64,000 nt of DNA. Source: Gnetum montanum (lineage: Eukaryota > Streptophyta > Gnetopsida > Gnetales > Gnetaceae). The position numbers were made by a program, and so were the translations under genes. Positions 1-11,199 of this stretch are shown here, in pieces. The notes beneath the pieces were generated by a model. The model searched no databases, was not told the DNA's origin, and saw only the letters and a program-made list of their open reading frames with translations. The DNA lies in contig MNCI01005225.1 in the NCBI GenBank assembly GCA_015680685.1, positions 299,626 through 363,625 on the forward strand, given 5' to 3'. The stretch's first letter is position 1, and each line of letters opens with the position of its first letter.

Positions 1-398
1 AATAACTTATTTTTCTTTTGGTTTATCAAAAAACTCCCATGTTTTCTTTTTCATGATTGCATATGTTGCATTTTTTTCAAATCTTTTTCTACATTTTTTG
101 GTTTCAGAGAAAGGGTTAAGTATGCTATGTTGTTGATGAAAATTGATCTATTAGCTTTTCTTTCAAAATTATTATCCAACATTTATTCCTAAGATGGTCT
201 CTTTGTACCAATAAATTGGAATTATTGAATCTCTAATCATTTATTTGAAATCTAGAAATATTTCATGCTATATTTATTTTCCATGAATACAACATCTTTG
301 GATGAGTATCATGTTTTCTCTATGGAATCAATAGCAAGTGTCTCCACTTATTTTAATTTCATATGCTAGAAAAATACATATTTTTCTTCTATTGTCCA
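1..398. other. No gene seen; AT-rich spacer
   Basis: This stretch is AT-rich with many T runs and holds no reading frame or repeat terminus that I can support. It ends where the TGTGACATC terminus of repeat family K begins. Confidence 0.5.
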
Positions 399-935
399 TG
401 TGACATCTTGTTTCTAGATATCGTGGTAAACATCAAATATATGTTAAATTTGACATTTTGTATAAAGAAAATAATATGAAAAATGTCAAATATACGTAAC
501 ATTCAACATTATACATAAAGAAAATAACAAGGAAAATGTAGAAGGGAAATGAAAAGAAGTCTTTATTGTTGTGGAATAATGTATCTTGGTCATGCTCTAA
601 GGATTCCTTGGGGTTATCTTTCTTTGGCATTTATCCCTTATAAATTATCCAACACTACCATCACCATTTGGCCTACAACCAATTAGAAGGGATAGCCAGT
701 CACCTCTCTATGCCACTTCACCTAGCACCTATTACTTACCTTTAATGGCTCTACAACTCCATACTAATATGGCCTCTAATGCTTGAGTATAAATACCATA
801 GGTCAAATCCCCAAAGGTCATCTCAAGAGATATGCTAATTATTACAATGTATCTTTTGGGCCTTAATCATAATAATTACAACACTTGTCATGAAAAGGCA
901 TCATCTTCATTATGTATCAACACTATTTAAAAATG
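399..935 (-). repeat. LTR-like part of K1
   Basis: This segment aligns with 18253-18800 and 28060-28582, sharing the TGTGACATC edge, the AAAGAAAATAA repeats and a block near 840 reading TTTTGGGCCTTAATCATAAT. The inner edge is mutated in this copy and is placed by comparison with the other two. Confidence 0.5.
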
Positions 936-2490
936 AACATGCAACAATCTACCCTTCTTAAATCTCGTTCATCCTTGAGTGAGTCTACGTTCATGATTTT
1001 TTTTTTCAACTTTAGTTTTCCTTTCATAACCAAATGTTCTAATACTTTGATTTCTTCTTTTGACTTGAAGTTAAATATCCTAATTTTTTCTTACTTATTC
1101 TACAAATAAAATATAAATGAGAACAATATATAGGAATTTAAATCTTATTTTATCAATACTTACCTCATTTTTTAAGATAATGAAAAGATATTAATTAAAT
1201 ATCTACTAACCACTAATCACTAGTTCTAACTAGGATCACACAAAGTGCACCTCATATCTACTTACCCAAGTGAAGGTAAGGTAAATCATTATTCCCAACT
1301 TGCATTATCATAGATATTTTACTTATTAAATTAAAATATGAGTTAAACAATGAATAAAATTATAAAATTATAAATAAGATTTTAAGTTACTCCCTAATCT
1401 TGATCAATCTCTGGGATTAATAAAAGTAGTTTTAATTCTACCATATGGGATATATGATCATATAGCCTTATTTAGGATGGGAGGGCTTGATCTTGCTTAT
1501 CAACTTCTTCCTTAAGAATTAACTCTAGCAACTTCATAACTTGGATGAATCGGGCATCATACCAAATGCAGTCTAGGATCTTGATGAAAAAAATGATGTT
1601 CACCTATCTTCATTAGTCATAGCATCATAATTGGTAAATTGTATTTCTTGATGAATTTTTTCCATCAACATCATCTTTTCTTAAAATTTGGGATTTGACT
1701 TGAAGATTCAAAGTAAGCAAACTGTGCACTGATGAATGTACTTACATGTTAAGTTGATAGGAATATCTTCTTCAAATTATGTTCACCTTCCAAGGGTTCT
1801 TTTATACATCCATATTTTAAGAATTAATAAACACAACTAGATTGATATTGGTATGGGTTAGGAATAACTTATTCTTCAAACATTTCTCTATTTGGTTATT
1901 CAAATATGTCAATTGATAAAGTTTAACATCCAAACATGTTGATTTGGCAAGTAAATATGTGTTGACCACACATGCATATCTCACTAATGATTGGATTTTA
2001 AATATCAATGCCAAGGCTATGTGGTTTCTCTAGAATCTTGACTATTCTTTCTTCCCCATAATTTAAATTTCTAGAATTTCAAAGATCACATCTTCTAATC
2101 TCCATTCAAACCTTGTAACTTTATCAAAATGTGTGGGTATTGATACTCATGTTAGTTGAACATAATGGATGTTATCTTTCTTTGGCTAGGAATCTTGCAA
2201 ACACATTGTGTATTATAACTTTCATTCTTATTCTTGGATTCTCTCCTATGTTATTTCTCCTCATGGGTATCATACACCTTGTTAGGACAATACTATGATT
2301 CTTCATGATATTCAATGTCTACTCTAAATGTTTGGATGCTTGTTGAATTAGTATATTTCTTCTTGATCATCTTGATTTGCCAACTAATTCTCCAACTAAT
2401 CATTTTGTTTGGTTGGTAACAATTAGCTACATCACCTACAATCTTTAAAGATCTTTCTACCCCCCTTAGAATACCAACTTTGACAATGTA
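399..2490 (-). mobile_element. Family K LTR element, copy K1 (minus strand, degenerate)
   Basis: This matches the 28060-29690 copy block by block over its whole length, and 18253-18800 over its LTR part. The terminus reads TGTGACATC on the plus strand, so the LTR would end GATGTCACA on the minus strand. Orientation is inferred from K3, where a purine run (GAGAGGTAT) lies just before the other LTR edge on the minus strand. A minus-strand stretch near 2000-2050 reads roughly as EERIVKILEK, which resembles the C-terminal end of Ty3/gypsy integrase. No full domain survives. The family assignment is inference; the repetition itself is visible directly. Confidence 0.55.
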
Positions 2491-2976
2491 TCTAATGATA
2501 TACTAGAGGTTAGTGATCTAAGACTAACTATCAGTATAGGCTAAGCATCTTATCTAAAGATCCAAGATGGGCAAACAGGTTAGATTTATTAGTTCTAATA
2601 GTTAAATTATTAGGCATTGTTAATCAATCTAAGTTATGACCTCTTAAAAAATGATTTAAGGTATCACTTAATTATTAGGTACTTGGATGATGAATTTAAC
2701 CTTACCAATGAGTTTATAAGACTAAAAAATATTAGAAATGACTATTCATATGTTAGAAATAAACATTTTATGCTTAAGTTATGCTAAAATTAAGCCTTTG
2801 AGCATCTTGAGGCATCATGTTGGGCAAGGACTAAACACTAATTCTTTGATCTCTTTGGGGTAAATCTGACTTCACCATTATGTCTAAATGATCAAAATTT
2901 GTAGGAAATGCCTTTTCATTCATCAAAGAAAGCTTCCAAAATCAAAATTTAAGGCTTCTAAAGCATAAAATATCTC
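2491..2976. other. Unassigned AT-rich DNA
   Basis: No ORF, LTR edge or similarity to other parts of the window was recognised here. It may belong to the internal region of the LTR element that carries the 2977-3522 ORF, but nothing in it proves that. Confidence 0.35.
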
Positions 2977-3522
2977 ATGTTGCCCCAGGATTGTGTTGAT
3001 ACCATCCATGAAAGGTCCATATTCACTGTCGTGATCATGGAATTAAACTTTGGACCTTTCGCAAAATTTCCTTTGGAGGCCATTAGGGATCACCTCAAAG
3101 GATCCCCATTATGGCCTACCCTCTCTGAAAGCAGTGCTTGGTACTTAGGGAAAACGTACCAATTTTGGCACAATAAAGAAGAAGGCACCACGGTTAACAA
3201 TTGTGGTGTGACTGATGATTTCTTTGTTCAAGCCATTTCGGAAGTATTAAACCTTCCGAATATAAGGTCAAAGGTTGCTCAGAACCAGCTGGACACTTTT
3301 AGAACAGAGCAACTTAATAAACTATTGACAGAGAATAAAAGGGTGGCAGAAGAAAAAGAGAAGGCTGATTGGGATGCCTCTATGGCAAGAGTGCAAACTT
3401 ACGCGCATGCCAAGGCACTCAAGGCCACCACCACCAGGAACTACATGAGTTCCATCCAATTTTGTAATCATAGGATTTTCTTTTGTGTTGTGTCTCAATT
3501 TTGTTCTGACTTCACACTGTAG
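2977..3522 (+). CDS. Unrecognised 181-aa ORF near the 3' end of LTR element D
   Basis: An uninterrupted ORF opens just after an in-frame stop and ends at a TAG at 3520-3522. Start codons are possible at 2977 and at 3037, where the protein reads MELNFGPFAKFPLEAIRDH. The middle has aromatic residues (WPTLSESSAWYLG). The part from about residue 100 to 145 is rich in K, E, R and A with heptad-like spacing (NKRVAEEKEKADWDASMARV) and may form a coiled coil. The last 30 or so residues look like read-through into non-coding sequence. Base composition is less AT-rich than the surroundings and no stop interrupts it, unlike nearly every other coding relic here. It lies about 50 bp upstream of the polypurine-like tract and LTR of element D, the place where some plant gypsy elements carry an extra ORF. 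I do not recognise a family, and no function is assigned. Confidence 0.45.
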   Translation: MLPQDCVDTIHERSIFTVVIMELNFGPFAKFPLEAIRDHLKGSPLWPTLSESSAWYLGKTYQFWHNKEEGTTVNNCGVTDDFFVQAISEVLNLPNIRSKVAQNQLDTFRTEQLNKLLTENKRVAEEKEKADWDASMARVQTYAHAKALKATTTRNYMSSIQFCNHRIFFCVVSQFCSDFTL

Positions 3523-3727
3523 CATGAATCCATTCTAGCCAGTCAATAATCCCATACCTATCCACTATGTAATCAATGGATCTTATTCTCACTTTAACTT
3601 GAGGATGAGTTCATTCAATCGTGGGGATATGATGAGTCATGAATTTGCTGACAACCACAATATCGCACCCACGATATCGCATCCATGATCTCACTGCCGA
3701 CGTGATATCGTAGCCTATCTCCTCATC

Positions 3728-3735
3728 TATAAATA
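3728..3735 (+). promoter_or_regulatory. TATA box in duplicated U3 of element D
   Basis: TATAAATA lies about 98 bp after the first LTR start. This is the usual place for an LTR promoter, and other LTRs in the window have the same word at a comparable point. Confidence 0.5.
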
Positions 3736-3987
3736 AGAGGTAGATAGATCCGATAGTTAGCTTTTTGTCAGTTTTAGTTTAAGTGTTAAAGTTTTAGTTT
3801 TCCTTTTCCTCTCAGTGTATTCCCACAGTGTGGTGATTGTAATTGTACGACATCCTTTATTTGAGTGTGACATACTTGGACACACACATGACTAGAAATA
3901 AAGATTGAGATTACTTCATCATTGTAGCATTCAATGGAGCTTTTTCTCACTTTAACTTGAGGAAGAGTTCATTCAATCATGGGGATA

Positions 3988-4796
3988 TGATGAGTCATGA
4001 ATTTGCTGACAACCACGATATCACATCCATGATCTCACTGCCGACATGATATCGTAGCCTATCTCCTCATCTATAAATAAGAGGTAGATAGATTTGATAG
4101 TTAGCTTTTTGTCAATTTTAGTTTAAGTGTTAAATTTTTAGTTTTCCTTTTCCTCTCAACCCTTTTCCTCTCAATGTATGCCCGCAGTGTGGTGATTGTA
4201 ATTGTACGGCATCCTTTATTCGAGTGTGATGTACTTGGACACACACATGACTGGAAATAAAGATCAAGATTACTTCATCATTGCAGCATTCACTTACCTT
4301 AATCATTTAATTACCTGTTATTTATTACTTTCCTAGTTAATATCTTCTCACCCTTAAACTCCTGTTAAGTGTGACTTGATTATGAGCATTTAAGTGTGAC
4401 TACTTGGTAACCCAGTAGCGTACCTAGGATCTACGCTTGGTAATCCAAGTAGTAGTCATGCACGAAGTCCAAGATGTGTACAGATGATCAAGGAATGGAT
4501 GGTCATCACACTTAGGCTAGCTTAGATTCTCTCTCACCCTTTCTCTCTTAGCTTAGACAATATTACCTTCCATTGCCTTCAGGAGTACCATTAGGTTAGA
4601 AACACATCATACACCTCACTCTGGACTAAACCATACATGACAAAGTTAATACTAGTCTAGGTGGGAAGACCGGAAACTGCAACCTAAGGCTAACTATGTA
4701 GATGCCACAACTAGTCCATCTGCAGAGTTCAACTGGATCGCACATGTAATGCTGGTATTCGTATGGTTGAGTGTAGGGGTACCTCGCCACTCATCA
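3988..4796 (+). repeat. 3' LTR of element D
   Basis: The segment starts TGATGAGTCATG and ends GCCACTCATCA (809 bp). It shares with the A/B/C LTRs a TATA box, the two TTGGTAAYCC motifs near 4405 and 4438, and the end block GTAGGGGTACC. Its U3 is rich in GATATC words. Confidence 0.75.
4072..4079 (+). promoter_or_regulatory. TATA box in the 3' LTR of element D
   Basis: TATAAATA sits in the second duplicated copy, 84 bp from the LTR start. Confidence 0.5.
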
Positions 4797-5307
4797 TTAC
4801 CTTTAAGTTATGATGTTGATACTAAGGTATGGTTCTTTGGATATAATAGGCAATGAGTCCACATCATCCACGCATCGATAAATTTTTATGGTCTCTCTTG
4901 GCTTGGAACTGTACAGTCCCTTTTTCAATAATAAGAACTATCAATGAATCGGTGACTAGCTATTTCTCAAACCAAGGAAGGACTCAAGGATTGAAAAGGG
5001 TGTGACATCAAGGGGATTTGATGCACTTGTGCTGGCCATTCTCTTAGGTGCCTATATTTTTTATTCTTGAGTTTTCTTACCATTCCAACATTGCCCAATT
5101 ATCCGGAAGCTAAGCAAATAAAAATAATTTGTCTTTGCATGGTGTGGTTCTCACACAAAAACAAAAAAAACAAAAACAAAATAGTGAGAATTCAAAGCAC
5201 ACCCCTTAGAAAAAATAATCATTTGGGCTACAAGCACTGGTTATGGAACTAAAATAAAAATGTTCCCTCTAACTAAGGCCCTTCTCGCTTCCTACTTTCT
5301 CCTCTTT

Positions 5308-5497
5308 NNNNNNNNNNNNNNNNNNNNNNNNNNNNNNNNNNNNNNNNNNNNNNNNNNNNNNNNNNNNNNNNNNNNNNNNNNNNNNNNNNNNNNNNNNNNN
5401 NNNNNNNNNNNNNNNNNNNNNNNNNNNNNNNNNNNNNNNNNNNNNNNNNNNNNNNNNNNNNNNNNNNNNNNNNNNNNNNNNNNNNNNNNNNNNNNNN
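5308..5497. other. Assembly gap (190 N)
   Basis: All bases are N, so ORFs that appear to cross it are meaningless. Confidence 0.99.
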
Positions 5498-5999
5498 TGC
5501 ATCTGTTAATTTCTTTTCCTTAAACATTTATGCAATCACCAATTCTTTTGTTCATTTCCATCTTTCACATCCATTTTATCAGTGTTTCCATTGTTTCTTT
5601 TTCTTCATCTTTCTTATTCCTTCTCTTTTTCCATTCTATCACTACCGGAGGTCTGCTCTCAGTCATGGGGGTCCTGGTCCAATTTTTTCGATTTTTCTCT
5701 TAACCCCTACACCTCGGGTAGTCAACAGTATTATATCTCCAGATCTGTTTCAGCCATATCACAACTCAACCAATGGACCTTACACCGAAGCAAGGTATCA
5801 ATTGCATTATGATTCATTTATCCTTGCTAATATCAAACTGTGTTGTGTGTGTAGATGGCAATCATACAACAACGGATTGGATTTGGAGGAAACACTTGGA
5901 ATGGACTGGCACTGAAGCAGTTATGCAAGGGATAAGATTGATGGCGTGCTTATGAATGGACAACGAAAGGTGCAATCTTTGCGTTGGCAACAACAATTA
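5498..5999. other. Unassigned part of element E, slightly less AT-rich
   Basis: This lies between the gap and the recognisable LTR. Short open frames exist (for example 5582-5812 and 5773-5955), but none matches a family I know. A possible short intron, 5795-5854, begins AAG|GTATCA and ends GTGTGTAG after a CTAAT branch-like word. It would join two open pieces, but 60 bp is short for a plant intron, so this is only a note. Confidence 0.25.
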
Positions 6000-6670
6000 G
6001 TCCCATAGCCAAACTATAGTAGTTTTACCATTCCAGAGATAGAATAATTTCCATGTGCCCATAGTAGGAGTCTCAAAGTGAACGGATTTTTATTCAAGAA
6101 AATTGTACCTGAGCACACATTTGTGTACAGAAGTAAAGATGAAATTTCTGATAAACCTTGCAGTGCATGGACTAAGCTAATTAGGATTTAATTAATGTTA
6201 AATGCTTAAATTCTTTCTTAGATAATTAATCTCTTTCAACCCTCAACTCCTAGTTAAGTGCATTCAGTACGACCGCTTCGAGCACATGTGCTACGTTTGG
6301 TAACCCAGTAACGAATAGCATTTGGTAATCCCAGTAGCATTGCACTAGTTCAAGGTGTGTACGGCAAGTGGAAATAGATACTGATGCTAGGACGATTAAA
6401 GCTTAGTTAGTGAAAGTTAGTTATTTAGTCTCTTCACCCTTTCCTCTCTTAGCATAGGCGATAAAAAGATAAAAGACATAAAAATCATATACCTCACACT
6501 TACTTAACCATACAACCATGACAATACAAGTAAGTCTGAGAAGACAACGATTGATTAACCTTAAGTGTTCCATAAGGCGCGTAAGCACTTAGTCCTTGGA
6601 GTTCGACCGGATTACGTGTGTAATGCTCGTATTCATATAGTTGAGTGTAGGGGTACCTCGCCACTCATCA
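6000..6670 (+). repeat. 3' LTR (R-U5 part) of element E
   Basis: It ends GGTACCTCGCCACTCATCA, like element D. It carries two copies of the TTGGTAAYCCAGTARC motif near 6297 and 6322. Upstream it matches the A/B/C LTR block around GTAGTTTTA...GTGCCCATAG. The 5' edge is approximate because U3 is not recognisable. Confidence 0.6.
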
Positions 6671-6689
6671 TTCATGCATCTATTAAAGC

Positions 6690-7249
6690 AAAAAGATGTG
6701 CTCACATGTGGAGGCAATTGGAACATGCATATTAGTTTTAAGTAGTGGTTTTGTTTTAGAATTGGAAAAGACATTTTATATTCCAATTTTTTAAGGAATT
6801 TAATTTTTGTTTCAAGGCTTGTATCATTGGGATTTTCCTTTCATTTTTTAGACACTATATTGAGTTTATATTATAGATTTGAACTTATTGGAAATGGTGC
6901 ACTAATAGATGGTCTTTTCAAAATTAATTTACAAAATGAAACTTCTTATACTTCCATGCATGTTCATGTTGGCATTAAGAGATGTGTTATGAATGACAAA
7001 GCCTTTATGTTGTGCCATCATAGGTTAGGAAATATCTCTATTGAGAGAATAAAGAGATTAGTAAATGATGGAGTACTTAGTACTCTAGATTTTACTAACT
7101 TTGACACTTGTGTGGACTATGTAAAGGGAAAGCAGACCAATATGTCAAAGAAAGATGCCAAGAGGAGTTCAAACATATTAAAGATCATACATATAGATAT
7201 TTGTAGTCCAGATATGGATGCATATGGTCAAAAGTATTTGATTACCTTT
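6690..7249 (+). pseudogene. Ty1/copia element G: protease end and GAG-pre-integrase, interrupted
   Basis: The frame from about 6707 reads VEAIGTC...SGFVLELEKTFYIP, typical of the C-terminal part of copia retropepsin. Two in-frame stops follow. The 6827-7249 part holds LIGNGALIDGLFKINL, then HHRLGNISIERIKRLVNDG (the WHRRLGH motif with W changed to H), a zinc-binding CVDYVKGKQ stretch with one Cys lost, and HIDICSPDM at the start of the integrase core. The frame reaches LITF at 7249 and is then cut by element F. It resumes at 13675 in the matching place. Gag and the 5' LTR are not found upstream, where LTR E ends at 6670. Confidence 0.88.
7245..7249. other. Target site duplication of element F, left copy (CCTTT)
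   Basis: CCTTT here and at 13670-13674 flank element F. Joining the copia sequence across them restores the expected ITF-IDDYS reading, so the duplication is real. Confidence 0.9.
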
Positions 7250-8242
7250 TTTGATGTTAACACTTCCCATGCTCTCATGGGACCATGATTATCAATGTCC
7301 CTAGTTCTCTCTCTCAATACCCACTATAAAAATCATGCAAGGGATGGTGACAGTAAACGTTACTATCAAAGATTGTTAAATCAGGACATAGTGGGCACTT
7401 AAATTGGAGTCATTGGTAGTAATGGCCAAGTGGTGGCTATTCATGGTGGTGGTTGTAGTCATTAGTGATGTGACTGTTGCAGCAAAACATGGGCACCATT
7501 ATTAGTTGGTTACAGCGGCTATAAAAAGTGGGGCTTTCTCTCTTCCCTAGGGGAAAGAGGAGACATAGCTCAAAGAAGGCAACAATCTCTTTCTGTTCTT
7601 CTTCAGCCAAAAAAACTAGAAATAGTAGTTTCTCTTTCTTGGAAGGAGGATCTAGGGCTTCCTCTCCAAAGGCAGTAGTTTCCTCCTTTCTTTTCTTTTT
7701 TTTTACAAGCTTTCAACTAATCTTCAAGGAGGGTCCAAGGTAGAAGCTAGCAACTCAAAATTGAATCCTTGGGGTCTCTATAGTAGCACAAGAGAGTTCT
7801 TTCTCTCTTTTTCTTTTGTCTATGATAGTGTTGCCCATGCATAGAATGAGAGACGTACAATTTTCCTGTGGGCCAATAGCTTATCTCAATGGTGCAGACA
7901 TGGGTGGACAATCTTTCTCTCTACAATGGTGCACAAAAGGTGGCAAATGGTGGTAGGCTTTGAGTAACCATGGTTGCTACCCTATGCAGATTGCAATAGG
8001 CAGTCTCTCTTTTTCTCTTTTCTCCTCCTCCTCACTCCCTCTTCCTCTCTTTGGTGACAATGTTCCAGGTGATGCACGTGGCTAGCAGAACAGCGAGACC
8101 AGGGAAAATTCATTTTTTTAGTAACTCATTATATTTGAGATAATTATTTAACTTAAATTTTAGGTTTTTTTTAGTTTATTATTTGCAAAAGGCAACATAA
8201 CCCTCTCCTGGTGTTAGTGCAACCAAAATTTATGCATCAACA
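7250..8242 (+). repeat. 5' LTR of element F
   Basis: It starts TTTGATGTTAACAC (ancestral TGTTGATG with one base lost) and ends TTTATGCATCAACA. It matches 12594-13669 along its length, but lacks about 80 bp that the 3' copy has near 13555-13635. Confidence 0.9.
7520..7528 (+). promoter_or_regulatory. TATA box of the F 5' LTR
   Basis: TATAAAAAG is conserved at the same place in the 3' LTR (12865-12873) and is followed by a CTTTCTCTCTTCCC pyrimidine stretch, a likely start region. Confidence 0.55.
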
Positions 8243-8248
8243 TCTTTT

Positions 8249-8266
8249 TGGTGCTAGAAGGAGGGC
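8249..8266 (+). other. Candidate primer-binding site of element F
   Basis: TGGTGCTAGAAGGAGGGC begins 6 bp after the 5' LTR, the expected place and starting with TGG. I cannot assign the tRNA with confidence. Confidence 0.4.
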
Positions 8267-8849
8267 CTCTCTCCTACCTTTTTTTTATCAGCTTTTCTTG
8301 CCATTTTTCTAGCCATTGCTATCCCATTTTCTAAAATATCTATTTTCTATCATTTTCTAGCTCCTATTCTTTTTTATTTCCTAAAAATTTCATTTTCTTT
8401 ATTTCAAACTTGTTTTCAGTCAGTGTCTTGAAAAATCTTTTTAAAGAATTTTTTAGCCCTTTATTTCTAGTTCTCAAAAGTTTGTTTCTTGAAAACTTTC
8501 AGGTCTCATCATCCTTTTTCTTTAATCTTTTTTTTTTAATTTTTTTTAAATCCTTGTTTCTAGTCCCATTTTTGAATTTTTATTTTGGAGGTCCTTACCT
8601 TTGTCCTGGGTTAGGTAAGGTGGTTTCATTTAATTCGACAATTTTAAGTTTATTTTCCAAAAATTTTGCATTTTACTATTTGCCTTTTAATTTTATAAGT
8701 ATTTTGCATTTATTTTTCTTTTCTATATATATAAAATATAGCATATTTTAGTGTTTTTTTTACCAAAAAAAATATTATTTCAATATTTTCTTTTCTTTTA
8801 TGCAATTTTATAATTTTATTCTAATAACTATATTTTATAGTTTTGTTTT
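8267..8849. other. Leader of element F, T-rich
   Basis: This is an untranslated leader between primer site and gag, with long T tracts. The frames that stay open here are low-complexity and I do not call them genes. Confidence 0.5.
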
Positions 8850-10110
8850 ATGAGTGAACTTCCCCCTGCACCTAGTCAACCAATTACCGGCCACTTTACT
8901 TTAACAAAGCAACAAGCATCACATTTCCCAAGCTTTATTCCTAGGAGAACTCAAACTAGGATGGAAGCTAATCAACCCCCAGCTCCGTTGGTCAACAACC
9001 CCTTCAACTTCACTAATTATCATGATATCCCAAAATCACTTTAAGATATAAATTTGTTTTTCAATCCCACAACCCCTACTAGTGATGCTTGCCAACATAT
9101 ACAATGTTTTGAAACCTTACCAGGCATCCACAACATTGTCCAAAATGATGTGGCATGTAGGGTATTTGTAACAACTTTCAAAACTAAAGCAACCCAATGG
9201 TTTCTGATGCTTCCCAATGCCTCCATTAACTCATGACAGGAGTTCAAAAATAAGTTTTTGACTCAGTTTGACAAATTCACAAGCACTACCATAGCATCTA
9301 GCAACTTCATCAGCTTAAGAAAGCTACCTGGGGAAAATGTTAGGGATTACAACCTAAGATTCCTTCACCAATTAGCCTATGTGCCAAGCAAGATGCGTCC
9401 ACAACCCGATGGCATCCTCAACTTTTACCTCTCTACCATTGATCCATTATTTGCCTATGCCATCAAATCTGATGCAAACATAATGGAAATACAAAGAGTA
9501 ATGGCTAAAACCATGAAGCTAGAACAAATTACCCTTATGAACAACATTCAAACCCATTTTGGAATGATGAGCATTAGCAATCCTATGCAACATAGTCCTC
9601 TACCTCTACCAACTTTCCTAATGACCAACACTATGTTCCAAACTCCCATTCCCCTTCAAATGACTCAACCTACAAATAGCTATTTTTAAGGTCCCACATT
9701 TTCTCCATTCCTACCATCTAACACTGGTTTGAATGAGGATCAATCGAAGGCCTTAATTCAGTCCATTATAAAGCCAAACAAGGTACCTAATCCTGTTGAA
9801 CCCATGACTCAAGCTCAAGATCAAATGATCTAGATATTAACTTTTCTTCAAAAACTTTCAAATGAAGTAGTTGAATGAAAGAGAAACAACAAGGGTCCAA
9901 ACCAAAAAAGCCTAGTTCATCAGTCAATGACAATTATTATCACATCCATAACACTGGGCAACATTTTGAGAAGGCCTATCCCCAATTTCTAGCATTATAT
10001 AGCAATAACACCCAAGGTCAAAAAATGGAAAACCTCCTACTATGGTCCTTAATGTACCTCATGAAATATAAAATGAAGAGGTTTCCTCATTGGAGCAAGT
10101 TATGGTAAAC
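8850..10110 (+). pseudogene. Ty3/gypsy gag polyprotein of element F, broken
   Basis: The frame starting at ATG 8850 reads MSELPPAPSQPITGH and continues in the same phase past stops near 9042, 9234 and 9687, then shifts frame near 9870. The retrotransposon gag domain is clear: ATQWFLMLPNASINS-stop-QEFKNKFLTQF around 9190-9270, with the usual A-x-WF...SI.SW pattern (W changed to stop), then SLRKLPGENVRDYNLRF. The zinc knuckle near 9930-9975 survives only as a shell, YYHIHNTGQHFEKAYPQF, with the cysteines replaced. Gag would have formed the virus-like particle. Stops and the lost knuckle make it non-functional. Confidence 0.82.
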
Positions 10111-10569
10111 AACCCCAACTAGCATAATGCTTGCTACCGTAAACTTAGTGACATCATGAACAACACACAACAACAAATTAGGAATGACCCTTACACTCCT
10201 CCAAATAGAAGAGCTCCTAGTCAAAGTAACATAAATACTCAAACTATGTCATCCCAAACAAACACCCCACAATGACCAAATCCACCTTCTATACTTATAA
10301 GAACTCCACCTCAATAAGAAGTCAAAGACGTACCTAAGACTTATGATCTAGTTAAGGATTTGAAGAAAACCAAAGCTAAGATTTCAATGTATGACCTGTT
10401 ACATTTTGACAAAATAAAAGAGGTGGTTTAAGAGATAGTTCATAGACCTAAAACCAATAAAGAAAAATCCCCAACCCCTAAAAGGAAAGTTCACTTCATA
10501 GAAAGTCCTAACACATTTTTAGTACAAAATGTAAATAATTCCATGATCAATAAGAAAGAGTAACCTCCT

Positions 10570-11181
10570 TTTCTAACAACTTTGATTATTTTAGAAAAGA
10601 ATGTCCACAATTTTTTGATGGATTCTTGAGAAACTGTTAGTGTCATGCCACTTAAGGTCTGTAATAATTTAGGAGCACAAATGATACCACAAACGAAAAA
10701 TGTGATTCAACTTGATGGGTCCAACGTACTTGTAGTAGGGTCATTAAAAGGAGTAAAAGTGAAACTTAAACAATACCCTACATTCACATGTTACATAGAT
10801 ATCCTAGTTGTTGACATGTCACCTACCTATGGTGTGTTCCTATCTAGGACTTTTGGATCCAAGTTTGAAAGCTTCTTTAGGTTAAATTTTTCAATGCTAT
10901 TAATCCCTATCAAAGGAAAATCTGAATACATGACTATACCTCGAGAACACTTCTACAAACAAGTAGTTATTGCCTTGGATAAACAAAATCAATCTTTGAA
11001 AGATCAAAATACTAATCTTTATGTTGGTGTTATTGAGGTTGAGTGTAGCAAACATGTTGTAAATGACTATGTGATTGGAACTACAAAAATAAATCTTGTC
11101 TCTCATGCAAATTTCACCCAATCCTATCAAAGTTCTCAAGAAGGTGAAGAAAGCTATGGAGACACCTTATCTTATCAATAA
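10570..11181 (+). pseudogene. Retropepsin (aspartic protease) region of element F, broken
   Basis: A gypsy protease stretch: NFLMDS followed by a stop where the catalytic Asp-Ser-Gly should continue, then VMPLKVCNNLG, VIQLDGSNVLVVGSLKGV, TCYIDILVVDMSPTYGVFLSR and EYMTIPREHFYKQ. The 10645-11181 part is open for 178 codons. The active-site Gly codon has become TGA at about 10627-10629, so the enzyme is dead in this copy. Confidence 0.75.
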
Positions 11182-11199
11182 CACAATGGATTTCATCTT

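Larger units (their letters stand above)
3573..4289 (+). repeat. 358-bp tandem duplication spanning tract and LTR start
   Basis: Two copies lie head to tail, 3573-3930 and 3931-4289. Each runs from TCAATGGA through the purine tract and the LTR start to the TTGYAGCAT block. The element therefore has two LTR starts, at 3630 and 3988. The second copy carries a small extra repeat of CCTTTTCCTCTCA near 4146-4172. Confidence 0.8.
2977..4796 (+). mobile_element. LTR element D, 3' part only
   Basis: This is the 3' end of a plus-strand LTR element: an ORF, a block shared with elements A/B/C (AGTCAATAATCCCATACC, then TTAACTTGAGGATGAGTT), a short purine tract GTGGGGATA, and an LTR that starts TGATGAGTCATG and ends CTCATCA. 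No primer-binding site follows the LTR, so it is a 3' LTR. The 5' part is not recognisable in the window. Confidence 0.65.
4797..6670 (+). mobile_element. LTR element E, 3' internal part plus LTR, contains N gap
   Basis: From about 4803 this aligns with the 3' non-coding part of element C (53690 onward). Shared blocks include AAGGGTGTGACATCAAGGGG near 4996, TTTGCATGGTGTGGTTC near 5133, and GAATTCAAAGCACACCCCTT near 5188. The region then enters the N gap and ends in a 3' LTR at 6670. The element seems to have been cut at 4796 by the insertion of element D or by rearrangement. Confidence 0.55.

Noticed and set aside
5260-5527. ORFs of 77-87 codons on both strands
   Set aside because: They consist mostly of the N gap.
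8410-8751. 113-codon plus-strand ORF rich in Phe and Leu
   Set aside because: It is T-rich low-complexity leader of element F; no start context or family, and frames of this kind are expected from T runs.
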